A DNA stretch of 34,560 nucleotides from Chloroflexota bacterium. GTDB taxonomy: Bacteria; Chloroflexota; Anaerolineae; Aggregatilineales; Phototrophicaceae. Both the position numbers and the translations under genes were made by a program. The stretch lies in the NCBI GenBank assembly GCA_026707665.1, contig JAPOWK010000091.1:1-34560 (forward strand), given 5' to 3'. Of this stretch, positions 16,028 to 24,847 are shown in pieces (positions within the stretch are counted from its first letter, which is position 1; each line of letters begins with the position of its first letter). Under the pieces are notes generated by a model. That model was not told the origin of the DNA, did not search any database, and saw only the letters and a program-made list of their open reading frames with translations.

Positions 16028-16861
16028 ATGAGCGAAATGACGATTGGCTGCGCGTTGTGGACCTTGGGCGCGACGCCGGATGTGGCGGCGTTGGCGCGGC
16101 AGATGGAGATCGCCGCCGAAATCGGCTGCACCTCGGTTCAGCCCTGGATCGTGAATGTCGAGTATGATCCTTGCATCCTTGATCCCGAAGTGGGGTCGGT
16201 GGACGATCGCCGCGAAGTGAGACGGATCGCCGAGTCTCTAGGGCTGACTTTCAGTGGCTTCTGCGCCCAGTTGCAAGGGGCGGTCACCTGGGGCGGCCTC
16301 GAGGAGAGTGAAGGGCTGCAATGGCGGATCGACAAGACCAAGCAGGCGCTGGATACCACCGCCGAATTAGGCGGCGATATCGTGACGACCCATGCCGGCG
16401 TATTGCCGGAAGACAAGTCGGAACCCGCTTATGAGATTCTGCTCGGCTCGGTTGGCGAGATCGCGGAACACGGCGCAAAGGTCGGCGTCTATTTCGCCCT
16501 TGAGACGGGGCAGGAATCGCCCCGGGCGCTTGGAGACTTCATCGACGAGGTCGGCAATCCCTGGCTGAAAGTCAACTATGATCCCTGCAATCTGTTGCGA
16601 TTTGGTTCGGAGGCGGGCACGATTCAAGGCGTGCGCATTCTGGGCGACAAGATCATCCATACGCACGCCAAAGATTGGAATCCGGAGACGATGCAGGCTA
16701 CCTGTGGCGAGGGCTTGGTGCCTTGGGATGGTTATATTCAGGCTTTGCGCGACATTGATTATGCTGGCGTTCTGGCAATCGAAGACGAGACCGGCAACGA
16801 AAATATGATTGAGTCGATCGGCCGTAGCTACGCCTTCCTGCGGGGCTATCTCGATGCTTAA
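16028..16861 (+). CDS. sugar phosphate isomerase/epimerase family protein (xylose-isomerase-like TIM barrel)
   Basis: Predicted cytoplasmic, metal-dependent isomerase or epimerase, 277 aa, of the AP-endonuclease-2/xylose isomerase-like TIM-barrel superfamily. Candidate metal ligands fall in the expected order: Glu159 (ALETGQE), Asp185 (VNYDPCN), His211 or His213 (IHTHAKDW) and Glu252 (AIEDETG). LVPWDGYIQALRDIDYAGVLAIE is the usual C-terminal signature. AAAGAGGA lies 7 nt before the ATG. It overlaps the following Gfo/Idh/MocA gene by 8 nt, a pairing frequent in inositol and keto-sugar catabolism. The substrate is unknown; inosose, ketohexose or keto-glycoside are possible. Confidence 0.88.
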   Translation: MSEMTIGCALWTLGATPDVAALARQMEIAAEIGCTSVQPWIVNVEYDPCILDPEVGSVDDRREVRRIAESLGLTFSGFCAQLQGAVTWGGLEESEGLQWRIDKTKQALDTTAELGGDIVTTHAGVLPEDKSEPAYEILLGSVGEIAEHGAKVGVYFALETGQESPRALGDFIDEVGNPWLKVNYDPCNLLRFGSEAGTIQGVRILGDKIIHTHAKDWNPETMQATCGEGLVPWDGYIQALRDIDYAGVLAIEDETGNENMIESIGRSYAFLRGYLDA

Positions 16862-17903
16862 TGTCGGCATTCTCGGCGCCGGAGGAATCGCCGCCCTCAG
16901 CCACTTGCCGGAGATCGCCGCAATCGATGGCATGCGCGTCACGCATATATGCGGGCGCCGGGAGCGTCGTCTGCGTCTGCTTTGCCAGCGCTTTGATGTG
17001 CCGCGATATTCGACGAGTTGGGCGAGCCTGCTGGATGATGACCATCTGCATGCGGTCATCGTGGCACTGCCGCATCCATTGCATTCCGAAGCCGGGCTGG
17101 CTGTCCTGGAACGCGGGCTGCATCTTTTCATGCAGAAGCCGCTCTGCACAACGATCGCCGAAGCCAATCAGCTGGTGGCGGCGAGCGAGGCTCGTGCTGC
17201 GCAAGTGGTCTTTTGTCGTCCCTCGTTTGACGGGTCGGTCTACGAGATGCGCCAGCAATTGGCCTCAGGCGCGATTGGTAGCGTCGCGGGCGCGCTCGCG
17301 CGGCATAGCCATGGCGGTCCCGAAATCTACTACGCCGAGGTCGCCGACACTTTTGAAGAACCCCGCGCCGAAGACGACCTGTGGTTTTACGACGCCGAAA
17401 CGGCTGGCGGCGGCGCGCTGATCGATATGGGCGTCTATTCCATCGCCAATCTGGTCGCGCTTCTAGGCAAGGTGGACTTTGTGACGGCGCGCATGACGAC
17501 CGTCGACAAGCCGACGGCTCTTGAGGACACGGCAACGCTGATTATGGAATTCGCCAATGGCGCCTTGGCGACGGCGGAGACTAGCTGGTGCGATCCGGCG
17601 CGCTCTTCGTACCTGCGCGTTCATGGCACGGCGGGCAAGCTAGTTCTGCGCGGCGACGTGATTGATTACATCCGTCCCAGCTCTTACGAGCGCGAGTGGG
17701 CTGAGCCGCTTGTCGATGAGATAAGGCCGACGCCTGCCCCCAACCAGCACGAAGAATGGCTGCGCTGCATTGAGCGGGGCGCGCAGCCAGCGCTCTCCAA
17801 CTTGTGGACGGCGCGTCACATCATGGAAATCATGCTCGCTGCCGTCACGTCGAATGAAACGGGCGCGCGCGTCGCCGTTCACTCTGATCCGCGCGTCATC
17901 TAA
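16854..17903 (+). CDS. Gfo/Idh/MocA family NAD(P)-dependent oxidoreductase
   Basis: Sugar or cyclitol oxidoreductase, 349 aa from ATG 16854. The frame extends to 16809, but the Rossmann start MLNVGILGAGGIA fits 16854 and gives an 8-nt overlap with the upstream gene. The dinucleotide loop is GILGAGGIA at residues 5-13. The catalytic Lys95 is in MQKPLC, where most members have EKP. GGGALIDMGVYSIA marks the substrate domain, with Tyr where inositol dehydrogenases have His; this form is known in the glucose-fructose oxidoreductase branch. It likely acts with the upstream isomerase on the same sugar: one oxidises or reduces, the other moves the carbonyl. It ends 11 nt from the convergent GH51 stop. 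Confidence 0.92.
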   Translation: MLNVGILGAGGIAALSHLPEIAAIDGMRVTHICGRRERRLRLLCQRFDVPRYSTSWASLLDDDHLHAVIVALPHPLHSEAGLAVLERGLHLFMQKPLCTTIAEANQLVAASEARAAQVVFCRPSFDGSVYEMRQQLASGAIGSVAGALARHSHGGPEIYYAEVADTFEEPRAEDDLWFYDAETAGGGALIDMGVYSIANLVALLGKVDFVTARMTTVDKPTALEDTATLIMEFANGALATAETSWCDPARSSYLRVHGTAGKLVLRGDVIDYIRPSSYEREWAEPLVDEIRPTPAPNQHEEWLRCIERGAQPALSNLWTARHIMEIMLAAVTSNETGARVAVHSDPRVI

Positions 17904-17914
17904 CGCGAGAACGC

Positions 17915-19423
17915 CTATAATTCCACGCCCAGCGCCGTGAACGAAAGCGGCGGCAGGCTCATCTGCGCGGCGCCGTCGATGATCTTCGGTGCGTAGATTG
18001 CCCGCGTCGTGAGCCGATTGGGATGCTCCCAACTGTTGTAAGCCTTGGGGTCATTGCCCGAAAGCTGCTGCGCCGAAGAAATGCGCTTCGGCGTGACATC
18101 CCCCCAGCGAATCTCGATCGGCATGCGCTCGCTCAAGCTGCGATTGACGATAAATATCGAGTTCTTGCCGGCCGCTTCGTCGTGAGAGGCCGAGACATCA
18201 AGCAGGGGCATATCGCCGAATTGCTTGGTCTCATAGCGCGGCGATTCAACGAGAAGATCCAGCGAGTTGCCGCTCGCCATCTGGCTGAACATCAGCAATG
18301 GATAATAGGTCGCCTGCCTGAGCAAGCTGTCAGTGGTGGTCAATATTGGCGCGATGACATTAACGATTTGGGCGATGCAGGCGATCTTGAGCACATCGGC
18401 GCGGCGCAGGAAGACGTTCAGCCATTGCGCCACTACTAGCGCGTCTTCCAGATTGTAGACCTCTTCAATCAGATGCGGCGCTTCAGTCCAGCCGCCGCGC
18501 AAATCCTTTGTTTCGCGCGCCTTGTACCAGACGTTCCACTCATCCCAAGAGAGATACACATCGTGTTTGGAACGCGTCTTGGCTTTGACGTAGCGCAAGA
18601 CAGCAGCAACCGTATCGACGTAGTCTTCGAAGGCGGCGCTGAGGCTCAGGAAACTCGGCGTGTCATTTTCAGAGTTGCTTGCGTAGTAGTGCATCGAGTG
18701 GTACTTTACCAAATCCCAGCAAAGCTCCAGTCCGATCCGATCCCACTCCGGATAAGTCGGCATGAGCGAACTGGAAGAACCGCAGAGCACCAGTTCAACG
18801 GAATCATCATGCAGGCGCATGAGCTTGGCCGCTTCCCGCGCTTTCTTGCCGTACGCGACCGCGTCCAGATGGCCGATTTGCCAGGGGCCGTCCATCTCAT
18901 TGCCGAGGCACCAATACTTGATGCCGTACGGGTCTTCGTGTCCATTCGCCGCGCGCAAGTCGGCGTAGTGGCTGCCCGTCGGCGCATTGCAATACTCGAC
19001 GAGATTGGCTGCGTCCTGAATCGTGCCCGTTCCCAAATTCACCGCCAGCATCGGCTCCGCATGAATCTCACGACAAAAGTGAATGAATTCGTCCGTGCCA
19101 AACTGGTTGCTCTCGATCGATTGCCAGGCGAGCTCGCGGCGCGCCGGCCGCTGGTCTTTCGGTCCGATGCCATCCTCCCAGCAATAGCCACTGGCGAAGT
19201 TGCCGCCTGGGTAGCGCATTGAGCGAAAGTTTAACTCGCGCAGCGCCGCGAACACATCCGTCCGCAGGCCATTTTCATCGGCCTGAGGCGATGCCGGGTC
19301 ATAGATGCCCCCGTAAATGCAGCGGCCCATGTGCTCGGCGAAGCCGCTGAAGAGCAGCGGCGATATCTCGCTGATTACGCGCTTACTGTCGATGGTGATA
19401 CGGGCGGTTTCAGAATCGCTCAT
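17915..19423 (-). CDS. GH51 alpha-L-arabinofuranosidase
   Basis: Intracellular exo-glycosidase that removes terminal alpha-L-arabinofuranosyl residues, 502 aa, the usual size for compact GH51 enzymes. The N-terminal beta strand/barrel entry reads [21 protein letters not shown], followed by [11 protein letters not shown] at 70-80. The acid/base is Glu176 in [10 protein letters not shown] and the nucleophile is Glu295 in SWDEWNVWY, both in normal sequence contexts. No signal peptide is present, so the enzyme must act on imported arabino-oligosaccharides. Start ATG 19423 has GAGGGACAAGGA upstream. It lies downstream of glgP in the same direction, but a separate promoter with a palindrome sits in the 135-nt gap. 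Confidence 0.95.
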   Translation of the reverse strand: MSDSETARITIDSKRVISEISPLLFSGFAEHMGRCIYGGIYDPASPQADENGLRTDVFAALRELNFRSMRYPGGNFASGYCWEDGIGPKDQRPARRELAWQSIESNQFGTDEFIHFCREIHAEPMLAVNLGTGTIQDAANLVEYCNAPTGSHYADLRAANGHEDPYGIKYWCLGNEMDGPWQIGHLDAVAYGKKAREAAKLMRLHDDSVELVLCGSSSSLMPTYPEWDRIGLELCWDLVKYHSMHYYASNSENDTPSFLSLSAAFEDYVDTVAAVLRYVKAKTRSKHDVYLSWDEWNVWYKARETKDLRGGWTEAPHLIEEVYNLEDALVVAQWLNVFLRRADVLKIACIAQIVNVIAPILTTTDSLLRQATYYPLLMFSQMASGNSLDLLVESPRYETKQFGDMPLLDVSASHDEAAGKNSIFIVNRSLSERMPIEIRWGDVTPKRISSAQQLSGNDPKAYNSWEHPNRLTTRAIYAPKIIDGAAQMSLPPLSFTALGVEL

Positions 19424-19473
19424 TCCTTGTCCCTCAATATCGTGTCAACTCAATGCAACCTGCTCGACGGCGT

Positions 19474-19493
19474 TTGAGCCGAGCGCGGCTCAA
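19474..19493 (-). promoter_or_regulatory. 20-bp palindrome at the GH51 start site: operator candidate
   Basis: TTGAGCC, 6 nt, then GGCTCAA: a perfect 7-bp inverted repeat. It begins at the last base of the predicted -10 and covers the expected start site, the classical position for repressor binding. On the minus strand no T-run follows, so a terminator for glgP is less likely. The binding protein is unknown and no regulator gene is in the window. Confidence 0.45.
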
Positions 19494-19520
19494 TTGTAAC
19501 CAATTGGTCCCTTGCGGCAA
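19493..19520 (-). promoter_or_regulatory. sigma-70-type promoter of the GH51 gene
   Basis: On the minus strand TTGCCG (19520-19515) and TACAAT (19498-19493) are separated by 16 nt. Start would be near 19486, leaving about 63 nt before ATG 19423. The gene can therefore be expressed apart from glgP. Confidence 0.45.
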
Positions 19521-19558
19521 ACAGATGCCTTCGAACGGTCATCCCAGTGCGGGCAATG

Positions 19559-22033
19559 TCAGCCGCTCGATGTCAGGTCCAGCGTGGACGCGCGCCAGAT
19601 ATCGCGATTGTATTCCGCGATCGTTCGATCGGACGAGAAGAAACCGGACCGCGCCGCATTGAGAATCGACATCGTCGTCCAGCGTTCCTGATCGGCGTAA
19701 GCCTCCTCGACTGTGGCCTGGCAAGCGAGATAATCGGCGAAATCGGCGCAGAGCATATATTCGTCATGATAGATCAGCGAATCGACAATCGGGCGGAAGA
19801 TATTGGTATCGCCACCGGAAAACTGCCCGCCGGCAATCCAGTCTATCGCCCCGCGCAGATCGGCGTCCGCGTCGATATAGGCGCGCGGGTCATAGCCGCT
19901 TTCTTTGGTCGCGAAGACTTCTTCCGTCGTCAAGCCAAAGAGGAAGAAGTTCTCGGCGCCGACGCGTTCGCGAATCTCGACATTGGCGCCATCCAACGTA
20001 CCGATGGTCAAGGCGCCGTTGAGCGCGAATTTCATATTGCCGGTGCCCGACGCTTCCTTGCCCGCCAGCGAGATCTGCTCCGATATATCGGCCGCGGGAT
20101 AAATCAGCTGGCCCGCGGTGACATTGAAGTTGGGAATGAATACCACGCGCAGCCGGTCGGCCGAGGCCGGATCGCGATTGACCACGTCAGCCACCGAGTT
20201 GATCAACTTGATAATCAGCTTCGCCATGTGGTAGCCGGGCGCGGCTTTGGCGCCGAAAATGAACGTTCGCGGCGCTGGCTCCGCGTTTGGATCCAGCTTC
20301 AGCCGCCGATAGAGATGCACGATATGCAAGGTCTTCAGCAGCTGCCGTTTGTATTCGTGCAGCCGTTTGACCATGATGTCGAATAGAGAATCCGTGTTGA
20401 CGGATAAGCCGCAGCGGATGTCGATGTATTCCGCCAGTTGCTCTTTGTTGGCTTTTTTCATATCGCGCCAGGCGCGCCGGAAGTCAGCATCGTCTACGTA
20501 TTTCTCGAGACGGGCAAGCTCGTCGAGATCAGTCAGCCAGCCATCGCCAATTCGCTTGCTGATCAAATCCGCCAGGATTGGATTCGCCAAACGCATGAAG
20601 CGGCGCGGTGTGACGCCGTTGGTTTTGTTGCCGAATTTCTGGGGCCAGAGGGCAGCGAAATCGGGGAATACATGCGTTTGCAGCAGGTCGGATTGCAGCG
20701 CGGCGACGCCATTGATCGAATAACTGCCGATGCAGGCTAGGTTGGCCATGCGCACCTGCTTTTCCGCGCCCTCCTCAACAATCGACAGCCGCTCAACGCG
20801 GCCGATGTCATTGGGAAACGCCATGCGCACTTCATCCAGGAAGCGGTGATTGATCTCGTATATGATTTCGAGATGGCGTGGCAGCACCTTTTCCATCAGC
20901 CAGACAGGCCATTTCTCCAGCGCCTCCGGCAGCAGGGTATGCTGCGTCGAGGCGAAAGTAGCTGAACTGATTTTCCAGGCGCGCTCCCAATCAAGCAGGT
21001 ATTCATCGAGCAGCAGGCGCATAAGCTCGGCGATGGCGATGACCGGATGCGAATCGTTCAAATGGATCACCGCAACTTTCGGCAACTCCTCCCATTCCAC
21101 ATTCTTGATCATGAAGCGCTTGATGATATTGTTCAGCGAACAGGCGACGAAGAAGTACTGCTGCTTCAGCCGCAACTCCTTGCCTTGCGGCGTGTTGTCA
21201 TTTGGATAGAGCACCTTGGTGACATTCTCGGAACTGGTCTTCTGTTCCACCGCCCGCGAATAATCGCCAACGTCAAAAAGCTGCAGGTCGAATTCGCGGG
21301 TGGCGCGCGCGCTCCACAGCCGCAGCATATTCACCGTCTTCGTCTTGTAGCCGGGCACGAGCGTGTGATAGGGCTGGCCCATGATCGTCTGCGCCGGTAG
21401 CCAGCGAACGCGGTAATTGCCGTCGCCGTCGGTATAACTCTCCGTCGAGCCGCCGAATCCAACTTCCACCATATCGTCCGGCTGCGGGAATTCCCAAGGG
21501 TTGCCGTAATAGAGCCATTCGTCGGGGCTTTCGATTTGCCAGCCGTCGCGGAATGACTGGCGGAAGATGCCATACTCGTATCGTATGCCGTAGCCAACCG
21601 CGGGAATATTCAAGGTCGCCAGCGAATCCATGAAACAGGCGGAAAGACGACCCAAGCCGCCGTTGCCCAAGCCCGGTTCGATATCCAGTTGACAAAGCTC
21701 AGCCAGGTCAATGTTGTGCCGCCGCATCGTGTCTTGCGCGAGCGAATAGGTATCCGTGTAGAGCAGGTTCTTTTCCAACTGCTGGCCGACCAGATACTCG
21801 GCCGACAAGTAATAGACGAATTTGGGATTCTGCCGGAAATAGCAGTCGACGTTTTGCTGCCAGTCGTACATCATATAATCGCGGACAGTATGCGCGAGCG
21901 CTTCATAGAGATCGTGTTGCGTCGCTGTATAGATGGCTTGTCCGCGCGTGTAATAGAGATTGTCGCGAAACGCCTGGTCAAAGGCTTGTTGGGAGCGTTC
22001 AACCTTGGTGATGTTCTCGAAACTGGCAATCAC
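19559..22033 (-). CDS. glgP: glycogen/starch/maltodextrin phosphorylase
   Basis: Cytoplasmic GT35 enzyme that releases glucose-1-phosphate from alpha-1,4-glucans using phosphate, 824 aa, full length. It opens with the N-terminal regulatory-type region found in GlgP ([20 protein letters not shown]), and [16 protein letters not shown] and [19 protein letters not shown] match the family strongly. The PLP-binding lysine is Lys668 in [12 protein letters not shown], followed by [13 protein letters not shown]. The start is GTG 22033, supported by GGAGGA 10 nt upstream. There are no other glycogen genes nearby; it could feed on storage glycogen or imported maltodextrin. The divergent 199-bp gap to the sulfatase must hold its promoter, but I found none convincing. 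Confidence 0.97.
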   Translation of the reverse strand: MIASFENITKVERSQQAFDQAFRDNLYYTRGQAIYTATQHDLYEALAHTVRDYMMYDWQQNVDCYFRQNPKFVYYLSAEYLVGQQLEKNLLYTDTYSLAQDTMRRHNIDLAELCQLDIEPGLGNGGLGRLSACFMDSLATLNIPAVGYGIRYEYGIFRQSFRDGWQIESPDEWLYYGNPWEFPQPDDMVEVGFGGSTESYTDGDGNYRVRWLPAQTIMGQPYHTLVPGYKTKTVNMLRLWSARATREFDLQLFDVGDYSRAVEQKTSSENVTKVLYPNDNTPQGKELRLKQQYFFVACSLNNIIKRFMIKNVEWEELPKVAVIHLNDSHPVIAIAELMRLLLDEYLLDWERAWKISSATFASTQHTLLPEALEKWPVWLMEKVLPRHLEIIYEINHRFLDEVRMAFPNDIGRVERLSIVEEGAEKQVRMANLACIGSYSINGVAALQSDLLQTHVFPDFAALWPQKFGNKTNGVTPRRFMRLANPILADLISKRIGDGWLTDLDELARLEKYVDDADFRRAWRDMKKANKEQLAEYIDIRCGLSVNTDSLFDIMVKRLHEYKRQLLKTLHIVHLYRRLKLDPNAEPAPRTFIFGAKAAPGYHMAKLIIKLINSVADVVNRDPASADRLRVVFIPNFNVTAGQLIYPAADISEQISLAGKEASGTGNMKFALNGALTIGTLDGANVEIRERVGAENFFLFGLTTEEVFATKESGYDPRAYIDADADLRGAIDWIAGGQFSGGDTNIFRPIVDSLIYHDEYMLCADFADYLACQATVEEAYADQERWTTMSILNAARSGFFSSDRTIAEYNRDIWRASTLDLTSSG

Positions 22034-22232
22034 GATTCTTTTTCCTCCAAGCTGATCGGCGAGCGCAAAGCGGCGCCCGCAGCAACTATTTGATAGTAGG
22101 CGCTGCTAATTTAGCGCGAAATGCATCTATCATAATAGCGCCAATTGTACGGAGGCTACAACCTTGCCAGTTCGCCTCGCCACGACGGCCGCGCTACAAT
22201 GGCGCGCATGTATTGTATACGAAGGTCATCCG

Positions 22233-23648
22233 ATGAAACGTCCTAATATTCTCATCATTTACACCGATCAGCAGCGCTGGAATGCGCTCGGCGCCAACGG
22301 CAACGGCGAAATTCGCACGCCAAACCTGGATGCGCTGGCGGCGCGCGGCGCCAATTTCAGTCGTCATTTTGTCCAGAATCCGGTCTGTATGCCGAGCCGC
22401 CTCAGCATGCTTTCCGGTCAATATCCGTCGACGCTTGGCATCACGCACATGGGTGTGCCGGTGCCGGAAGATCTCATGACGCTACCGCGCCTGCTCAAGC
22501 AATACGGCTATCGGACGGCGAACATCGGCAAGCTGCACTTCTTGCCGCACGCCAATCGAGATCACAGCATGCCGCATCCTTCTTATGGCTTTGATCACTT
22601 GGAAATCGCCGACGAACCCGGCGTTTACGAAGACGCCTATCGCGCCTGGGTACGGCGTCAGGCGCCCGATCAGATGGATGGCGTCAGCGCGGGCTTGCCG
22701 CCCAATACCCGTGTCTGGCAGCGCGCCATGGGTATCGAGGATGGCATCGTTCATCGCGGCGAGCCGGAAGGGCGGCATGATTTCAAAAGGGCGATTCCCT
22801 TCGCCGCCGACGAGCGCCTGACTTACAGCGCCTTCGTCAGCGACCGGACGATAGAGTTCATTGAGCGATCGGGCGCTGAGCCTTTTCTTTGTATCGCCAG
22901 CTTCTACTCGCCGCACGCGCCCTGGATCGCGCCGCAGAAGCACCTCGATATGTATGACGAGAATGGGCTGTCGCTGCCCGCATACCCGCCCGATATCGAC
23001 CGGCAGCGACCCGCTGATCCAGCAGCGCTGTTCTCCGATGATCAGTTGCGCTCGGCAAAGCAGGGCTACTATGCGATGGTCAGCGAAGTGGACCATTATG
23101 TTGGGCGGATCCTGGAAGCGCTCGAGGCGGCCGGGCTGCGCGATGAGACGATCGTCGTCTTCACCTCGGATCACGGCGAGTGGCTGGGCGATCACTTGCG
23201 CTTTGGCAAGGGCTATCCCGCGCCCGATGTCGTAAGCCGCGTTCCGCTTATCATCGCCGGACCAGGCGTCAAAGCGGGCGGCCGGCATGACGGCATTGTG
23301 GAATCGGTGGACATCGTGCCGACGCTGCTGGAGCTGGCGGCCATTCAGTCGCCGTCATTCCTGCAGGGCGAGAGCCTGGCTGGCTTGCTCAGCGGCGGCG
23401 GGTCGCGCCAAAAGGCAAGTGCGCTGACCGAGGCTCATGGCTGGAAGAGCCTGCGGACGCCGCAGTTTCAGTACCTGATTCACGATGACGGACGCGAGAA
23501 TCTGTGGGATATCCAGGCAGATTCGGGCGCCTACCACGATGTCGCCGAGCATGAAGCGTACCGGGATGAACTTGCGGAATGTCGACGCCTGTTGTTGATA
23601 CGGCTGCTGGCGATGGAGCGTCCGCGCGAGCGAAGCTGGACATACTAG
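22233..23648 (+). CDS. type I sulfatase (formylglycine-dependent), cytoplasmic
   Basis: Predicted sulfate-ester hydrolase of the alkaline phosphatase superfamily, 471 aa. ATG 22233 is chosen over the longer frame (22164) because it gives the usual MKRPNILIIYTDQQRW opening and has GAAGG 7 nt upstream. Asp12-Gln13 begin the metal site. Cys52 in VCMPSRLSML is the C-x-P-S-R site converted to formylglycine. GKLHF and FTSDHGEWLGDH supply the remaining metal and sulfate contacts. No signal peptide is visible, so it should act in the cytoplasm and needs a cytoplasmic maturation enzyme. The stop lies 5 nt from the convergent DapA-fold gene. Substrate unknown; aryl, choline and sugar sulfatases cannot be told apart by eye. 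Confidence 0.93.
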   Translation: MKRPNILIIYTDQQRWNALGANGNGEIRTPNLDALAARGANFSRHFVQNPVCMPSRLSMLSGQYPSTLGITHMGVPVPEDLMTLPRLLKQYGYRTANIGKLHFLPHANRDHSMPHPSYGFDHLEIADEPGVYEDAYRAWVRRQAPDQMDGVSAGLPPNTRVWQRAMGIEDGIVHRGEPEGRHDFKRAIPFAADERLTYSAFVSDRTIEFIERSGAEPFLCIASFYSPHAPWIAPQKHLDMYDENGLSLPAYPPDIDRQRPADPAALFSDDQLRSAKQGYYAMVSEVDHYVGRILEALEAAGLRDETIVVFTSDHGEWLGDHLRFGKGYPAPDVVSRVPLIIAGPGVKAGGRHDGIVESVDIVPTLLELAAIQSPSFLQGESLAGLLSGGGSRQKASALTEAHGWKSLRTPQFQYLIHDDGRENLWDIQADSGAYHDVAEHEAYRDELAECRRLLLIRLLAMERPRERSWTY

Positions 23649-23653
23649 CGCAG

Positions 23654-24559
23654 TTATACGAACGGGTACTCGGCAATCGTGTACTTTGCCACGTGCGGCC
23701 AAAGCTCTTCGACCGCGCGCCTGTCGTCGGCGTTCAGGCTGATCTTCTGCGGATCCCGCGCAAAGGGCGTTTTCAAGACGCCGCGCCGCCACATCACATA
23801 CTTGTGCAAGGAAACCCCGTAGACCGTCGCATAATTCAGCAGCGGCAGCAGGCTGAAGCTGATGCGCTCAGCCTCCTCAACTTGGCCGGCTCGATACAAA
23901 TTGTAGATTTTGACTTGGGCGTCCACCATTCCGCCGGCCGGCATATTGCCGCAAGCGCCGCGTTTCAGTTCATCAATGAGATAGGTGCCGTTGGCGCCAC
24001 CGAAAACGCCGGCGCAATTGCCCGTATCCAATGCCAATATCTCGTTGATGTGCTGCAGAATCGGGTTCGTCTCTTCTTTGATGTAAAGGATATTGTCTTC
24101 AATCGCGAGCAGGTCAACCAGCTCGCGGGGCGACAAAGGCGTGCCAATGGGCGCGGGCGCGTTTTGAATGATTAGCGGGCGGTCAAATTGCGCAAGCGAC
24201 CGGTAATATTCCCGCAGGTCCGTTTTCGATGCTTTGCGCAGGTAGGGAGGCATAGCCATCAAGGCGGTCGCGTCATTCTCGCAGGCATGCACGGCGAATG
24301 CCAGCGCGATCCGCTGGTTCAGCCCTTGCGCGCCGACAACGAAGGGGACGCGCCCGGCAATGGCGTCGCCGGCGAATTCGACCACTGCCCGCCTTTCGGC
24401 ATCGCTGAGCGTGAAGAACTCGCTGGCCAGCGCCGGCACGACCAAGCCGTGTACGCCAGCCGCCAGGCAGTATTCAATCTGATTCGCGAAGCTCTTCCAA
24501 TCGATCGCCCCGTCGTCCTCAAAGGGCGTCTGCAAGATCTGATAAATGCCGGCTAACAC
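23654..24559 (-). CDS. dihydrodipicolinate synthase/N-acetylneuraminate lyase family protein
   Basis: TIM-barrel lyase of the DapA superfamily, 301 aa. It starts at GTG 24559 behind a perfect AGGAGG 8 nt away. The Schiff-base lysine is Lys161 in ILYIKEETNP. Two usual active-site features are altered: the Tyr of YNxP is Gln132 in IIQNAPAPIG, and the GTTGE substrate loop reads ALASE near residues 43-47. It is thus unlikely to be the lysine-biosynthesis enzyme. Many relatives split or dehydrate 2-keto-3-deoxy sugar acids, which fits the divergent enolase-family dehydratase next door. The intervening gap carries an inverted repeat. Confidence 0.87.
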   Translation of the reverse strand: MLAGIYQILQTPFEDDGAIDWKSFANQIEYCLAAGVHGLVVPALASEFFTLSDAERRAVVEFAGDAIAGRVPFVVGAQGLNQRIALAFAVHACENDATALMAMPPYLRKASKTDLREYYRSLAQFDRPLIIQNAPAPIGTPLSPRELVDLLAIEDNILYIKEETNPILQHINEILALDTGNCAGVFGGANGTYLIDELKRGACGNMPAGGMVDAQVKIYNLYRAGQVEEAERISFSLLPLLNYATVYGVSLHKYVMWRRGVLKTPFARDPQKISLNADDRRAVEELWPHVAKYTIAEYPFV

Positions 24560-24602
24560 GAATTCCGCCTCCTACTCATTTCCAAGCAATCGCACTAGAC
24601 TA

Positions 24603-24795
24603 GTTTTACCACCGACGGTCGCGTAGACACAGACCTACGACACCGAGAGAGAAGAGAACACAGAGAAAATCTGCATAAACAGTTAGGCAGCAGCGACAGT
24701 TTGGGCTTTCAGACGGCGTCAAATGCTATGAAACGGTCAACAGAATACCAACATCTCTGTGTCCTCAATTGAACTCGGTGTACTCGGTGGTAAAG
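24603..24795. repeat. imperfect inverted-repeat element, MITE-like
   Basis: Three blocks on the left recur inverted on the right: 24605-24615 with 24784-24794 (11/11), 24640-24647 with 24774-24781 (8/8) and 24658-24666 with 24754-24762 (9/9). The arms contain ACCACCGA...ACACCGAG...AACACAGAGA, a wording common in dispersed intergenic elements of many bacteria. The centre (about 24671-24750) is unique and holds no gene. It fills most of the 288-bp gap between the DapA-fold and enolase-family genes. Whether it is mobile cannot be judged from one copy. Confidence 0.6.
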
Positions 24796-24847
24796 TATGT
24801 TGTTTCAACCGAAACTGATACACTCTCCTGCATCGGAGGCATGAGAC

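Noticed and set aside
19474..19493. Rho-independent terminator for glgP
   Set aside because: A hairpin is present but no T-run follows on the minus strand, and it coincides with a promoter for the next gene.
22034..22232. Promoters for glgP and the first sulfatase
   Set aside because: TATGAT, TACAAT and TACTAT candidates exist on both strands, but none has a -35 at acceptable spacing.
23654..24559. Annotation as lysine-biosynthesis dapA
   Set aside because: The Tyr and Thr-Thr active-site residues are replaced and the gene lies among sugar genes, not lysine genes.
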